Source: Aurelia coerulea
Taxonomy: Eukaryota; Cnidaria; Scyphozoa; Semaeostomeae; Ulmaridae
DNA length: 64,000 bases
Assembly: GCA_039566865.1 (NCBI GenBank)
Contig: CM076943.1
Span: forward strand, 44,524,663 to 44,588,662
Direction: 5' to 3'
Position 1 is the stretch's first letter. Every line of letters starts with the position of its first letter. Under the pieces are notes generated by a model. It searched no databases and had not been told where the DNA came from. It saw only the letters and a program-made list of their open reading frames with translations. This document shows, in pieces, positions 19,376 to 30,000 of the stretch. A program made the position numbers and the translations under genes.

Positions 19376-20220
19376 CTGTTGGTAGAAACGAGAGTATGTC
19401 AAAAAGGACATGAAAGCTCTTTGCCAATAACTTTCCCATGGTTGATGAAATTCCTTATAACTACAAGTCAACAATTTTCAACAGTTTGCTGATAAAACTT
19501 AATTTGCTAACAAAGTTTGGGTGTGGGGGGTATCACACTCCCCAAACCCCCTGTAGCGACAGCCCTGCATGTACTCAAATTTAAAGCATTTCAAAGAGCT
19601 CAAGTTACATTGAGTATGAATAATGTCAAATTCATTTGCACCAGACACAGCATCTGTTTCTTGGTTAAAAATCAAATATGGTACGGGCCTTGCACACATT
19701 AAATTCCTCCCTAATCGGTGCGTGGCATACAATTTCTTTAGCTTGCCTATTATTGCCTTTCATGTGTTTAGGCTAAACACATCTGAAACTCGTCGCTCAG
19801 AATCTAGCTTTATCTTTATAATGGTTGATGGCATAAAAAATCTGATTGCATTGGTGAATTCTATGGGGCTCAAACATGGAGAAAACATCTTCATTTGCAA
19901 CATGTCTGCTGCTACTTGCCTGCATTAGGGAGAGAAAGTTTGGGATTTTTGGGAGCTAGCTTGTACAGCTCCTTTAACATGACAAGAATCCTTTACATCG
20001 TAATAATAATATTATGGATGTATAAAAGACTGCAAATTTTTCTGAACAAGAAATGGCGAAGGCCTGTACTGCAATAGCAAATTTTGGCATTATAACAAGG
20101 ACTGTACATATCTAATGCTTTACTTTACAAAAAAAGACCTCCTATACCTTCTTTTTTCTTGAGGACCCTTTCAACAGCTCCAGAGCATCCACCACAGGTC
20201 ATTTCAACTTCAAACTCATG
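19248..20220 (-). CDS. ATOX1: Copper chaperone ATOX1 (gene span, two of its coding exons)
   Basis: Exons 20148-20220 and 19248-19375 (minus strand) join in phase at a split Gly codon and give 66 residues of a heavy-metal-associated ferredoxin-like fold. The first exon carries the copper site HEFEVEMTCGGCSGAVERVL, with the two cysteines of MTCGGC. The second carries LLATISKTGKKTSYIG, the lysine-rich loop typical of ATOX1/Atx1. The protein binds Cu(I) in the cytosol and hands it to the Golgi copper ATPases. Family length is about 68-73 residues, so only the starting Met and perhaps two or three residues are missing. They must lie on an upstream exon (position >20222) that I could not place. Confidence 0.9.
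20148..20220 (-). CDS. ATOX1: ATOX1 exon with copper-binding MTCGGC
   Basis: The minus-strand acceptor is CTTTTGCAG and the donor is GTATAG. The 73-bp exon encodes HEFEVEMTCGGCSGAVERVL then KKKEG. It starts in phase 0, so the upstream exon should end on a codon boundary after a very short coding piece. Confidence 0.92.
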
Positions 20221-20222
20221 CT

Positions 20223-21636
20223 GCAAAAGAACCATTCATTGAGTATTTGGAATTATGACAAAAACGATGTAAAGGGGGAGTTTTACAGTAGGGGGTCTCA
20301 AAGCCATAAAATCATCAAAATATTTCAGAAAAACACCTATTCAGCTAAACCCATCAGATCATCCCTGGTTAACACACATTTTTTTGTTTCATAAGACACT
20401 AATTTTTGAAGTTAGAGTTTCTCAATGTACCCAATTCTTATAGTTTCTCATATATATATACTTTCTTAATTATGCACAAAATTGAATTTCACATTTTATA
20501 AAAAATTTCTTGAGGACCACTTTTTGAACCAAGATTACAACAAAAAAACCAAATCACACACAAAAATTATACTTTTTAGTATTGTTGGGTTGGTGATTCC
20601 ATTTCTGTTTACAACACTATGCAACTTATGAATAAAAATTGAATGGTTTCTTAACTTTGAATTGACCTCTGATCCAGTCTGGGATAGAGCCCCCCTTTCA
20701 CCAAAGGTCTCTGGTGGACAGACTCCCTCCAAATAATAGAAATGACAAGAGCAGAAAAGAAAACAATGTAATTCTTTGGTGGATGGCGTACACCGCTTCC
20801 ACTAGGGCCAGGGCCTCTTATCTATCCTAGGTGGAGTTTCATAATTTTATGGAAGTGACCACTACAGTTATTACAAGTGCTTTGCTACAAAAGTGAGTGT
20901 ATTCGTGGCAGTGTTAGGGGCCATCAATTTTTTATTTTTTAACGGCATTGCAACGTTAAGGGGAGGGGTTTTTACCCTAGGTCGTTAAGAAATGAAAGTT
21001 TCAAATTATTTGACTTTGCTAATACCTGTCAACTTTGGCCACTATCAGTGTGACATCACCATAGTGTAGGCCATTGGATGTTAGGCCAATTACCAATTTT
21101 AGGCTGGTCATAGGCACTGCACTTTGGCTAAAGGCTGTTATGGAGTAGGGGATTAACCGACGAATTAAGGTTCATTTATTTCGTTGTTGACTTGAATCAT
21201 AACCAACACTAATATGAAAGGTATATGACTAAACATTTAGACCATAGATCGTACAAAACGGGACTCTTGAGTTGAGTGTCTGTATGTATTTATTCGTTGT
21301 GTGGCCGGTCTCACGAAAAGTTTCAAAACCACCGACTTTTGATGATAAAGAAAGAATAAGAAAAATGCCGTTCTCACTTTAGTCATCTTGTTCACGGTTT
21401 TATTCTCGTACAAATTGACTTTGGTGCGTTTCTTTTCGGATTATTCCACAGTTGCACTTGCCCTTCCTTTCTTCTTCCACGAAAGAAACTGTATGTCTCG
21501 TTCTGAACTCGAGGCGGTGCACGTTTCGCGCACTGATCTGAGGGTCAAAATGGCGGGACGCGGGAACTGAACCACGTGGTGTCCGTTCAATTCGTTGTTG
21601 CCAAGAGTTGCCTGTGCAGAATTTCATTTACACAAA
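20223..21636. other. Region upstream of ATOX1; candidate promoter near 21480-21600
   Basis: No further exon was placed. Positions 21500-21590 are locally GC-rich with several CpG and contain CAAAATGGCGGGACGCGG, a YY1-like AAnATGGCGG motif. This would suit a promoter for ATOX1 on the minus strand, but neither start site nor exon 1 is proven. The rest is AT-rich with no recognised repeat. Confidence 0.35.
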
Positions 21637-21918
21637 TACCGTAAAAGTTCTATCAAGCCCTTCCTCTCTGTTAAGCCCCACCCCCCTCACTTATATCAAA
21701 TTCCAGAGGTTACCAAAGATTTTCCATTTATTGAGCTAAATAAGTTTACATCTTAATTTTGATATGGTTTGAGATAAAACGGTGTCGAATTCATGTATTT
21801 AACTCGTAAAATTGTATGTTTAAACCGCAAAATGTGGTGTAAAGCACGTTTAAAAGGACTAAAAAGTGTCCAAAATTGAATAAGCTCCCTCCGGGGGCTC
21901 AATAGGGCTTTTACGGTA
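21637..21918. mobile_element. MITE 'TACCGTAAAAGCTCTATTAAGCCCC', full length
   Basis: The 282-bp element starts TACCGTAAAAGTTCTATCAA and ends CTCAATAGGGCTTTTACGGTA, an inverted repeat. TA at each end may be the target duplication. The interior is the same as in 25565-25846 (also exactly 282 bp). No coding potential. Confidence 0.88.
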
Positions 21919-22291
21919 TGTTCATTGGAACTGTTAGTTTATGAACTTGTATACGTATTTTGTTATAAGAAAAGAACTCACGGGAACTCATGCCAGTACT
22001 GCAAGTTTTTTAAAATCATCAGATTTTGAGTACTCAGGGTTTCTTACGAGTTCCATAATCCTTACCCTCCTGGGTACCAGAGCCTGAAAATTAAGCAAAG
22101 GTTCCATAATCCCACAACAATCTTCATGTTCACTTCCTGTGCCCCCTTTGAGCATTTCAAAACAAGGCTTATTGAAGCCCTTCCAATGTTTAGACATATG
22201 GGAAACAAGTGAAAATAAATTGAAACTGCAAAGTATGTCGTCGATTTAAAACAGATATCTTGGAGAATCGAGTTTCTTACAAAAAAGGTAG

Positions 22292-22748
22292 GCTACGTGT
22301 ACACTTATTCTTATAAGAAACTGCTTATGAGAAACTCAACTCTCAGATCGCAAAAAAATTAAGAAACTTCAGTACTGGGAAAATGTAAATAAAGAAACTA
22401 TTTATTTTAAAGGGAATCTAAGCATATATAAGCCCTTGATAAAAATAACCTTGCAAAGACAATAGGCTATCACACGTGCCGCACCATATTTGGGTGACTG
22501 ATCTACGTCAACAGGAAATACTGATATCTTTTATATGCTTACATTCCCTTTAATGAAGGAAATCCTTAGCATATTACTTTATTTTCACCTGTTTCCCTAT
22601 CATATTACTCAGCAATTTTAGGCCCAAAAAATTAGAAACTAATTAAGAAACTTTTACTACTAAAACACCGAAATTTTCATGCGAAATTAAGAAACTTTTA
22701 GTACTAAGTGTTGATCCAAGTTTCTTATGAAAAAAAAACGTGTACTTG
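22292..22748. mobile_element. MITE rich in AGTTTCTTATAAGAAAC, with a nested TTAA MITE
   Basis: The left end is ACGTGTACACTTATTCTTAT and the right end TTCTTATGAAAAAAAAACGT. Internal TTAAGAAACTT motifs recur on both strands. It encloses the TTAA-flanked element at 22411-22549. Related elements lie at about 23040-23412 and 56525-56925. Confidence 0.65.
22411..22549. mobile_element. TTAA-flanked MITE (second copy of the 14516 family)
   Basis: A 139-bp insert between TTAA at 22407-22410 and 22550-22553. The ends are AGGGAATCTAAGCATATATA and TTATATGCTTACATTCCCT. The interior shares CACACGTGCCGCACCATATT and ATCTACGTCAACAGG with the copy at 14516-14692, in inverse orientation. Confidence 0.85.
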
Positions 22749-23039
22749 AATAAAGTCTAATCATTGGAAAGGCTTCAAAAAACCTTTATTTTGAATGTTC
22801 AGGAGGGTATTGAATGTTCAGGATGAAAGTATACGGATAGTGAACATGGAGATTGTTATGGAACCTGTAAGAAACTCTGGGTACTCAAAATCTGATAATT
22901 TTAAGAAATTTTCAGTACTGGCCTTATTAGTTTCTTTTAAAAAAATACGTGTAAAGAAAGATCCTTTGAAGAATTAAATGTTTGTGCCATATCTGTTTCT
23001 TATTTTCCCTAAATTCAAGTTCACTCCAGTTATATTCTG

Positions 23040-23412
23040 AATCACGTATTTCGTTTATAAGAAACTGCTTATAAGAAACGGTAGGCTCAATTTTTCGAGA
23101 GTTAAGAAACAACCCTACCTAAATTTAAAAAGCTAAGAAACTTTTGTAATTTGCAGTTTGCAGATCGCACTCAAAAATGTTTTGACACTGTACAGTTATA
23201 GCAACAGTTTGGATATTATTTTTAGTGCGAATTGTGTCATTTACTTGTTTTGAGATCTTACTAAGTAATTTGGGTCTACCAAATTAACTCTACATTTCTG
23301 GCATTGAAAATATAAGAAACACGTAAGAAACTTTGGTAGCAAAATGGTCCAAAAATTTAAGAAACTGCCTACCAGCCCCGGACTTAGTTTCTTATAAAAA
23401 TACGTGTAATGA
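23040..23412. mobile_element. MITE of the AGTTTCTTATAA family
   Basis: It starts near ACGTATTTCGTTTATAAGAA and ends TTAGTTTCTTATAAAAATACGTG. Internal TTAAGAAACT motifs occur in both orientations. Non-coding. Confidence 0.6.
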
Positions 23413-23588
23413 CCTTTTTATAAGTTTGCGAGTTGATGGCTCTTCAAAAATCTAGATTAAACAAAACAGAAATGTTTTGTTTCACAAGAAAAATCTCTCA
23501 TGCATGCCTATCAAATAGTAAACCCTAGTAGTGTTCAGATTTAGCGTTTGCAAACTTCTAACTGACAGTTGTAAAAGTCTGTCTCAAA

Positions 23589-24432
23589 TACCGGGTGAGT
23601 CAAAAAAGAATCCCTGTTTGAAAGGCCACTGCTCCCTGAATGTCAAAGCAATAATATTTAAAACTTCTTGTCTTATTGCCAATATGTTCAATTAGGTTCA
23701 GTAATTTACCCGGCTTTAATCGGTCATTCCTTTGCGTGGATATGCTAGATTTTCAGAAGAAAGCCCCTTCCAAAAACCTGCAAAAAACGAGTGAAAACAA
23801 TGAGCAAATTTACCTTGGTGTTCCTTCCTAAAAATGATGACACTCACATGTGTTGATGTATTTTGTCCTCTTGAGAGAATGGAATCCCCCTCAATAGGCT
23901 ATGTGTGTATAATGTCTCGTTCAATTCCTACCCTGACCATCCCCCCGGGACACCCCCGGGCATTTGCACAAAAAATATTCCCGGCCCCCGGGCATTTGAC
24001 CGTAGATTTTTCCCCGGCCCCCGGGCATTTGAATAGCATTTGACTAGAACAGGAGCTTTTGCTTATACTGGGAATATGGTATTTTCTTATTGCCCGGCCC
24101 CCGGGCATTTCCAGGGGGGGACTCTTTCGTCCTCCCAAAAGGATAGCACGTGCTAAAGCGCGCAGAAGTCATTGCTGTAAGGCCCGTGAAAGGCAGAAAT
24201 GCTAGATAAATTTGTTCGTGATTTTGGTCAAGTTTTGAAGGTTGCTGGACGGGGTTTTCTCGAGAAAATCCCTCATAATTTCAGAACGGAGTGGCCGATT
24301 TTAATCAGGTAAATTTTCAAATGCATTTGAACATGTTTACGATTGAACTATATATTTGTCGATATCATTATCTTTATATCCAGGGAGCCATGACCATTCA
24401 AATGGGAATTCTTTTTCTTGACTCACCCGGTA
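23589..24432. mobile_element. MITE with TACCGGGTGAGTCAA ends
   Basis: The left end TACCGGGTGAGTCAAAAAAG is mirrored by the right end TTTTTCTTGACTCACCCGGTA. Inside, at about 23911-24120, lies part of another repeat with CCCCCGGGCATTTG units. It is the same family as 16134-17345. The CCCGGGCATTTG-rich block resembles the element at 48555-48883. Confidence 0.85.
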
Positions 24433-24678
24433 CCATGTCACATGATATTTACAACACAAAATTACTCCTACAAAACTTCAATAGTTTTATTTTCAAGTAT
24501 TTTCAGGAGCCATCTAATTTGAGACATGCTGTAGTTCTTCTTCCAGCATTAAATAAGAATGAAACAATTCGATTATTACTGTACCCATTTTCCGACTCCC
24601 TTCAAAGTTTGGACGGCATGCTACATTAGTATTGTTAGTAATGTTCATCCAAATTAATAGTCAGATGCTGTAACAACG

Positions 24679-25169
24679 GTAGGTTTTGTAATACAATAGC
24701 AACAGCTGCGTTTGATTGACACCTCAATTCAAATCGCCTTGTGCAAGCGAACAGTGGTTTTTAAGAGAAGTTATGTGCTTATAACGAAAGAAGAAGGGCA
24801 AATCTAAAAATCTCTCTGGCGGATTTGATTTATTTGATTCAGGACATGTTTTGTAATCGTTTCATTTAAGCCCTTATTACGCGAGAATTACAATGCCTCT
24901 GTTCGGCTTCTGAATCAAATAAACAAAATCCGCCAGAAAGGACTTTAGATTTGCCCTTCTTCTTTCGTTATAGGCACATAGCTCCTCTTAAAAACCACCT
25001 TTCGCTTGCACAAGGCGAGAGTTTGCCCTACTAGTTTGGGGGAAATTTTTGCGGCTTTGTTTGTTTTGAATTACTGGTTGAGAGAATTTCCTTTGTCTGC
25101 AGTCGCTAATCGCTTTGAATTGAGGTGTCAATCAAACGCAACTGTTGCTATTGTATTACAAAATCTGTC
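24679..25169. mobile_element. Foldback MITE
   Basis: TTTTGTAATACAATAGCAAC and TTGATTGACACCTCAATTCA at the left are mirrored by TGAATTGAGGTGTCAATCAA and GTTGCTATTGTATTACAAAA at the right. A second inner pair (AAGAAGAAGGGCAAATCTAA and its inverse) shows that the whole 490 bp is a long hairpin. Confidence 0.8.
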
Positions 25170-25239
25170 CTTTTTAGATGCTGTACGTTCCTTTGCTTTT
25201 TCATAGTTTTTGGCCCATGATTATTTCCAACAATTTTAA

Positions 25240-25557
25240 AGGGGCTCAGTCGTCAAACAGTAAACAAATCCGTAAACTCGCACGTGTCGAGGATTATCCA
25301 TTGTTCATCCATTGTTCTCTGCAGTTTGTTTGGTGGCTTCACCCAAGCCACAAAAAAGTGACCGTTAAAAATCCACTTATATCCGAGCAATCGTAGAAGA
25401 TATGAATGTTTGGTTTGTTCCTTAGTGAAGTACAAGGATTAATGCCCAAACAGCAAGTTTCATTTTGAAAAAAATACGAAAATCCTGTGTGATATCACCT
25501 TTCAAAAAACTGCAAAAATCATCGTTTTGTTTACATTTTGACGACGGAGCCGCCCCT
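25240..25557. mobile_element. TTAA-flanked MITE, short copy of 'AGGGGCTCCGTCGTC'
   Basis: Flanked by TTAA at 25236-25239 and 25558-25561. The left end AGGGGCTCAGTCGTCAAA and right end TTTGACGACGGAGCCGCCCCT are inverted. It is an internally shorter relative of the element at 34187-34734, sharing TATCCATTGTTCATCCATTG and CGAGCAATCGTAGAAGATAT. Confidence 0.85.
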
Positions 25558-25564
25558 TTAAGGG

Positions 25565-25846
25565 TACCGTAAAAGCTGTATTAAGCCCCCTCTCTCATAT
25601 AAGTTTTCATGTTAATGTTGATATGGTTTGAAATAAAACCATGGACAAAACTATGTCGAGTTTATGTATTTGACTCGTAAAATTGTATGTTGAATCCGCA
25701 AAATATGGTGTAAAAGAACTAAAAAGCTATCATATGTATCCTTGTCATTTGATTTTGTGAATAAGCCCCCCTCTCTTAAGCCCCCCTCTCTGGAGTGTCC
25801 AAAATTAAATAAGCCCCCCCGGGGGCTTAATAGAGCTTTTACGGTA
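25565..25846. mobile_element. MITE 'TACCGTAAAAGC', full length
   Basis: A 282-bp copy, starting TACCGTAAAAGCTGTATTAA and ending TTAATAGAGCTTTTACGGTA. It begins four bases after the TTAA MITE at 25240-25557, so the two insertions abut. Confidence 0.88.
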
Positions 25847-26260
25847 TACGTTAATAAGATTTTGTACCGTAATAGTGGACATATTTGCTCTCCATCTTTA
25901 AGTCTTCTCGTTCGAGATACTGCCAGCGTACGTCTGGCTGCTTTTTGCATGAAAGTGAATCCCTCGTTTAAGATCATTGGAATTTGCGCAATAGGGTCTT
26001 TAGGGTCATCCTCGCTCGTGTTCAGAGAGACTGCAGTAGTCAATCTAGTCAAGCAATGGATCCAAATATAAACGCATGCGTCAAAGATCTTCAGCCAATC
26101 AGACTTGCAGTCTTTACTAGTTTGATAAACACAAGGGTGAGTTGAGAGTGTCCCAAACAGTTTCTCCTGATCATAGTAAAACAAGAGTTTATGACAATGG
26201 TTATGACTCTTTCTTATGACTATGGTCTCATTGAAACCCCGGAATTCACAAAAGGTAAAC

Positions 26261-26739
26261 ATAGGGCTCAAATCTTTAAAAAGGTCGGTGTAAAATTCTA
26301 TTGCAGTTTTCTTTGAAATAAATGGCTTGGAAGGAATTTAGGGATTTTTGCTGTAAATCTGCCGTGGCAATTTATTGATATCTTGATTAGTTTCAATATG
26401 GCGGCATTTATTAAATTTGAGGCTATGACCTCATCACATTTAATTTTTGCTTACCACCATATTGTAGACCTTCATAAACTATGGTTTCTTTGAAGGTTAT
26501 ATAATGTTTCCTCTATTAGTTTAGGATTTACGATTGTTTAAACTTTTTCAAAATTTTCCATGAATATTTTCAAAAATAATGAAATTGCCGCCATTTTGAA
26601 AAAATCAAGATATCAAAAAATTTCCACGGCAGATTTACAGCAAAGTACCATAAGTTCCTTTCAAGCCATCCAGTTCAAAGAAAACTGCAAAAGAATTTTA
26701 CACCGACCTTTTTAAAGATTTGAAAGATTTGAGCCCTAT
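26261..26739. mobile_element. MITE 'GGGCTCAAATCTTTAAAAAG', full length
   Basis: The left end is ATAGGGCTCAAATCTTTAAA; the right end GATTTGAGCCCTAT is its inverse, with a small internal duplication (GATTTGAAAGATTTGAG). It lies 150 bp past the RFC3 stop. Confidence 0.85.
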
Positions 26740-26889
26740 GCTCAAAAGGTACTATGGTACCCCTGTACATACTCCTTCCAAAGCTTTGCCCTCTGTCTAC
26801 CCTGCGGTACACAGGGCAGCTTTTATCCTACATCAGCATCGTTTATAAAGTCCATTGAATAATCTTAGTCAGTTTCCAAAATTTTACAT

Positions 26890-27078
26890 TCAAAACATGT
26901 CTGCCATTCCTTCTTCCAAAAATCTTTTATAAATACTCATAAACTTTGCGACAAATGCTTCCAGATGATAAATTGGTTTGGTGCCAAGCTGTAATCTGTG
27001 TTCATAATGCGCTGCTATCTGGGTAACTTCGGTCTTGAGTGTCCCGTCGCAGTTCTTTGTTAGTTCTTTCAAGAGGCC
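26890..27078 (-). CDS. RFC3: RFC3 exon 8 with stop
   Basis: Acceptor ATCATTCTCAG. It encodes [20 protein letters not shown], then [20 protein letters not shown] and ends EEGMADMF with TGA at 26892-26890. It matches the usual C-terminus. Confidence 0.97.
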   Translation of the reverse strand, partial: GLLKELTKNCDGTLKTEVTQIAAHYEHRLQLGTKPIYHLEAFVAKFMSIYKRFLEEGMADMF

Positions 27079-30000
27079 CTGAGAATGATAGGATATGAAT
27101 ATAGGTTAATGCTCATGCGCCCGGCAGAGTTCCAACCCAAAACGCTACTGCGCATGAGCTTTAACACACTGCACGGGGGGGGGGCACATAAGTTTCCTTG
27201 GACAAACCGTATCTCGTCTTTCCAACAAAATATGAGGAAGACTTTTAACAAGGTCGGAGCTATCTAATTATGCCGAGAATTATGCGCTAAGAAACTCTTT
27301 AGATATCAACGTGCCAACGCAAAATTTTGAATTTTCAAAAAGTAGTTTCAAATACTCTAGTGCCAAAGTTTGGAATGAAATCCATTGAGTATCAGAACTA
27401 GCTCTACGATTTACACTTTCGAAAATAAATTGAATGACTTCTTGATAAGTCGGCAATGATCAGTGGCGTAACGGAGACGCTCGGGGCCCGTAGGAATTTG
27501 GTAAGATGGGGCCCTTGCGTAGAAGAGGGTTCAGGGTGGTGGGTAAATTTTTAAAACCACAATCAACGTTATGTTGAAAGGAAAGTTTTTACATAGGAAA
27601 AATCAAAACAGTAAATTTAGCATATTTATCTGAAATGCGTTTGAAAAAGCTAAATAGTTTACATAACAAATTGTCGCTCCTTGGTGTGGAATTATAATGC
27701 TATCTAAAATTTTCTTGAAGAAATAGTGCAGACAAATTGTTTTCCCTTTATACCTGAAAGCTATGCATGCGAATAAACACAATGGTTTATGAACAAAATT
27801 TTAGTAAACATATAGTGCAAAGTCACAGTATGCTATTAGGTGCTCTTGCTCAAATTATAGGGAATGAACGAAAACGGAATGAAAGTCCAGTGACTGGTTA
27901 GAAAGGGCTTTTGGGATGGCATACGGAAGATTTTTAGCACAGTATCACCAAAAAGTACACAATACGAACAATTTTTTGGGGGGCCCCTTTGGTCGGGGGC
28001 CCTTAGTTCTAGAACTAAGGTAGCCAAAACTGCGTTACGCCACTGGCAATGATACCAAAAGCACGATCCCTATGAAGAACAGCATTCTATTTGCAGACTA
28101 TTTTTTTAATTATTTGCATTATAGCATTTTAGGGATTATGGTTTCGTATGGAAATGAAGTAGCCAAGTGAATCATGTCACGGTTGCGTCGAAGCAAACAT
28201 CTGGCGCATTTGTAGCGAACTTCTTGGTGAAAGTATTTTCATATAGAAGGCTAACTTAGATACAAAAATTCAGTTTGTTAAATTAAATCTTATCGTCCCA
28301 TAGTTATGGAAGAACTTGTCACACACAAGGCAAATCTAGATTCTTTTTCAGAAACCTGGCAACAAGTGATCCTCTAGGGATGCAACATTTCTTCTTTGTG
28401 GCAGGATATCAGCACACATTGAAATGTTAAAGGTAATGTGTCCATGTAAGAACAGCGGCTTTGCGGGGCGCATGCCAATTTCACGTAATATTTCATGTCA
28501 TCACTTTGGTAATGGAGCCCACTACGTGAATCAAGCAGTGACAAAGGATTGATGTGATCAAGGAGTGGTAACGAGAAATCTAAGCAGACTGATGACTTAC
28601 TTGCGGTTGCGCTTTCGGAGTTGAAATTGTAGTTTGCATGTGATCAGTTAAATTTTGCCAATCACTGTGCGCTCTTCGTCTGCATCGTGTCAGCATATTT
28701 TGACAAGAGTGTATACGCGGGTTTACTTACATGGACACATTGCCTTTTTAAGCGATATTTTCCTGGCCTTTCTTCTGTTTAGTCAATAGCACGTATTTTT
28801 GAGTGACTGTTATTTGCAGCAAATGTCTTGTTTTACTGAATGCCATTTTCTTTGAAATGGTTTTGAACGATGGAAGTGAACGATTTCTTACCTTGATGAT
28901 GATATCTGCAGGTATACAGTGCACCAGCAATTCATACAATCTGCCTCGGACTTCCAGTAACCTAGCAAGAAAGTACAAATATTTCAAGCATAGGTCTCAA
29001 CTCAAATCTTTAAAAAGGTGGGTGTAAAATTCTGTAAAATTGTTCTTAGAATTAAATGGCTTGGAAGGAAATTAGGGTACTTTGCGGTAAATCTGCCGTG
29101 GAAATTTATTGAGATCTTGATTGGTGTCAAAATGGCGGCATCTATAATATTTGAGGCGTTATCAAATTTCTAAATTTCTAAACCCTAAAGCAGAAGAGCT
29201 ATAGATTTCTGCTTGCCACCATAATGTAGACCTTCATAAGCTATGACTTTCTTGAAGATTGTATCATCTTTCCTCTATTGTTTCCTATATTTCCTCCATT
29301 TTCTTCCTAAACAGTATAATTGTAATGAGCATTTAGACTCATTCCAAACAAAGTCTCTTGTTTCGCTCCCCTTGTAGACTTGTCCAACAATAACAGCAAA
29401 AGTTAAAGGGACACATTTAAGTAGTCTAGTGAGTATTAATCAAAAATACGAATGCTAAGACGTCTTTCTCGTGACAAATTTTGCCTCAAACCGTTAAAAT
29501 TAAACGTCTTAAAATTTTGGCCATCATGGAGCTTGTTAACGAGTTTTTATGTCATGAAAGAAAAACCTACCGTGTGTTAAAGAGAGCAATTGCCGTAAAA
29601 GCTCTATCAAGCCCCCGGGGCTTATTTAATTTCAGACACAACAGAGGGGGGCTTACAAGAGAGGGGCTTATGAGAGATGGGGGCTTATTCATAAAATCAA
29701 ATGACAAGGATAGATATGATAGCTTTTTAGTTCTTTTCCACCATATTTTGCGGATTCAACATACAATTTACGAGTCAAATACATACATTTGACACAGTTT
29801 TTTCCTATATCATTAAAATTAAAATACAAGAAACAAAACTCAAATTTAATAATTGTTGAGGTTATCGAGTCGCCTCCACACACAACATCACAAATCAACC
29901 AACTATTTACAGATAAAATTAACTTTACACTACTAACAAGAGACAAAGGCCGAATTTGCACTTGAGACGATCTTTCGATGCGGCGCACGCAGAAAAACAC

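Larger units (their letters stand above)
21953..22965. mobile_element. Large foldback element enclosing another MITE
   Basis: The left arm (about 21953-22190) contains GAGTACTCAGGGTTTCTTAC, and the right arm (about 22750-22965) contains its inverse, TAAGAAACTCTGGGTACTC. The right end reads AAAAAAATACGTG and the left TATACGTATTTTG. A distinct element (22292-22748) lies between the arms. No protein-coding frame is recognised. Confidence 0.6.

Noticed and set aside
25651..26271. Open minus-strand frame of 206 codons
   Set aside because: About a third of it is the MITE at 25565-25846 read backwards; the rest lacks motifs. Treated as repeat-derived.
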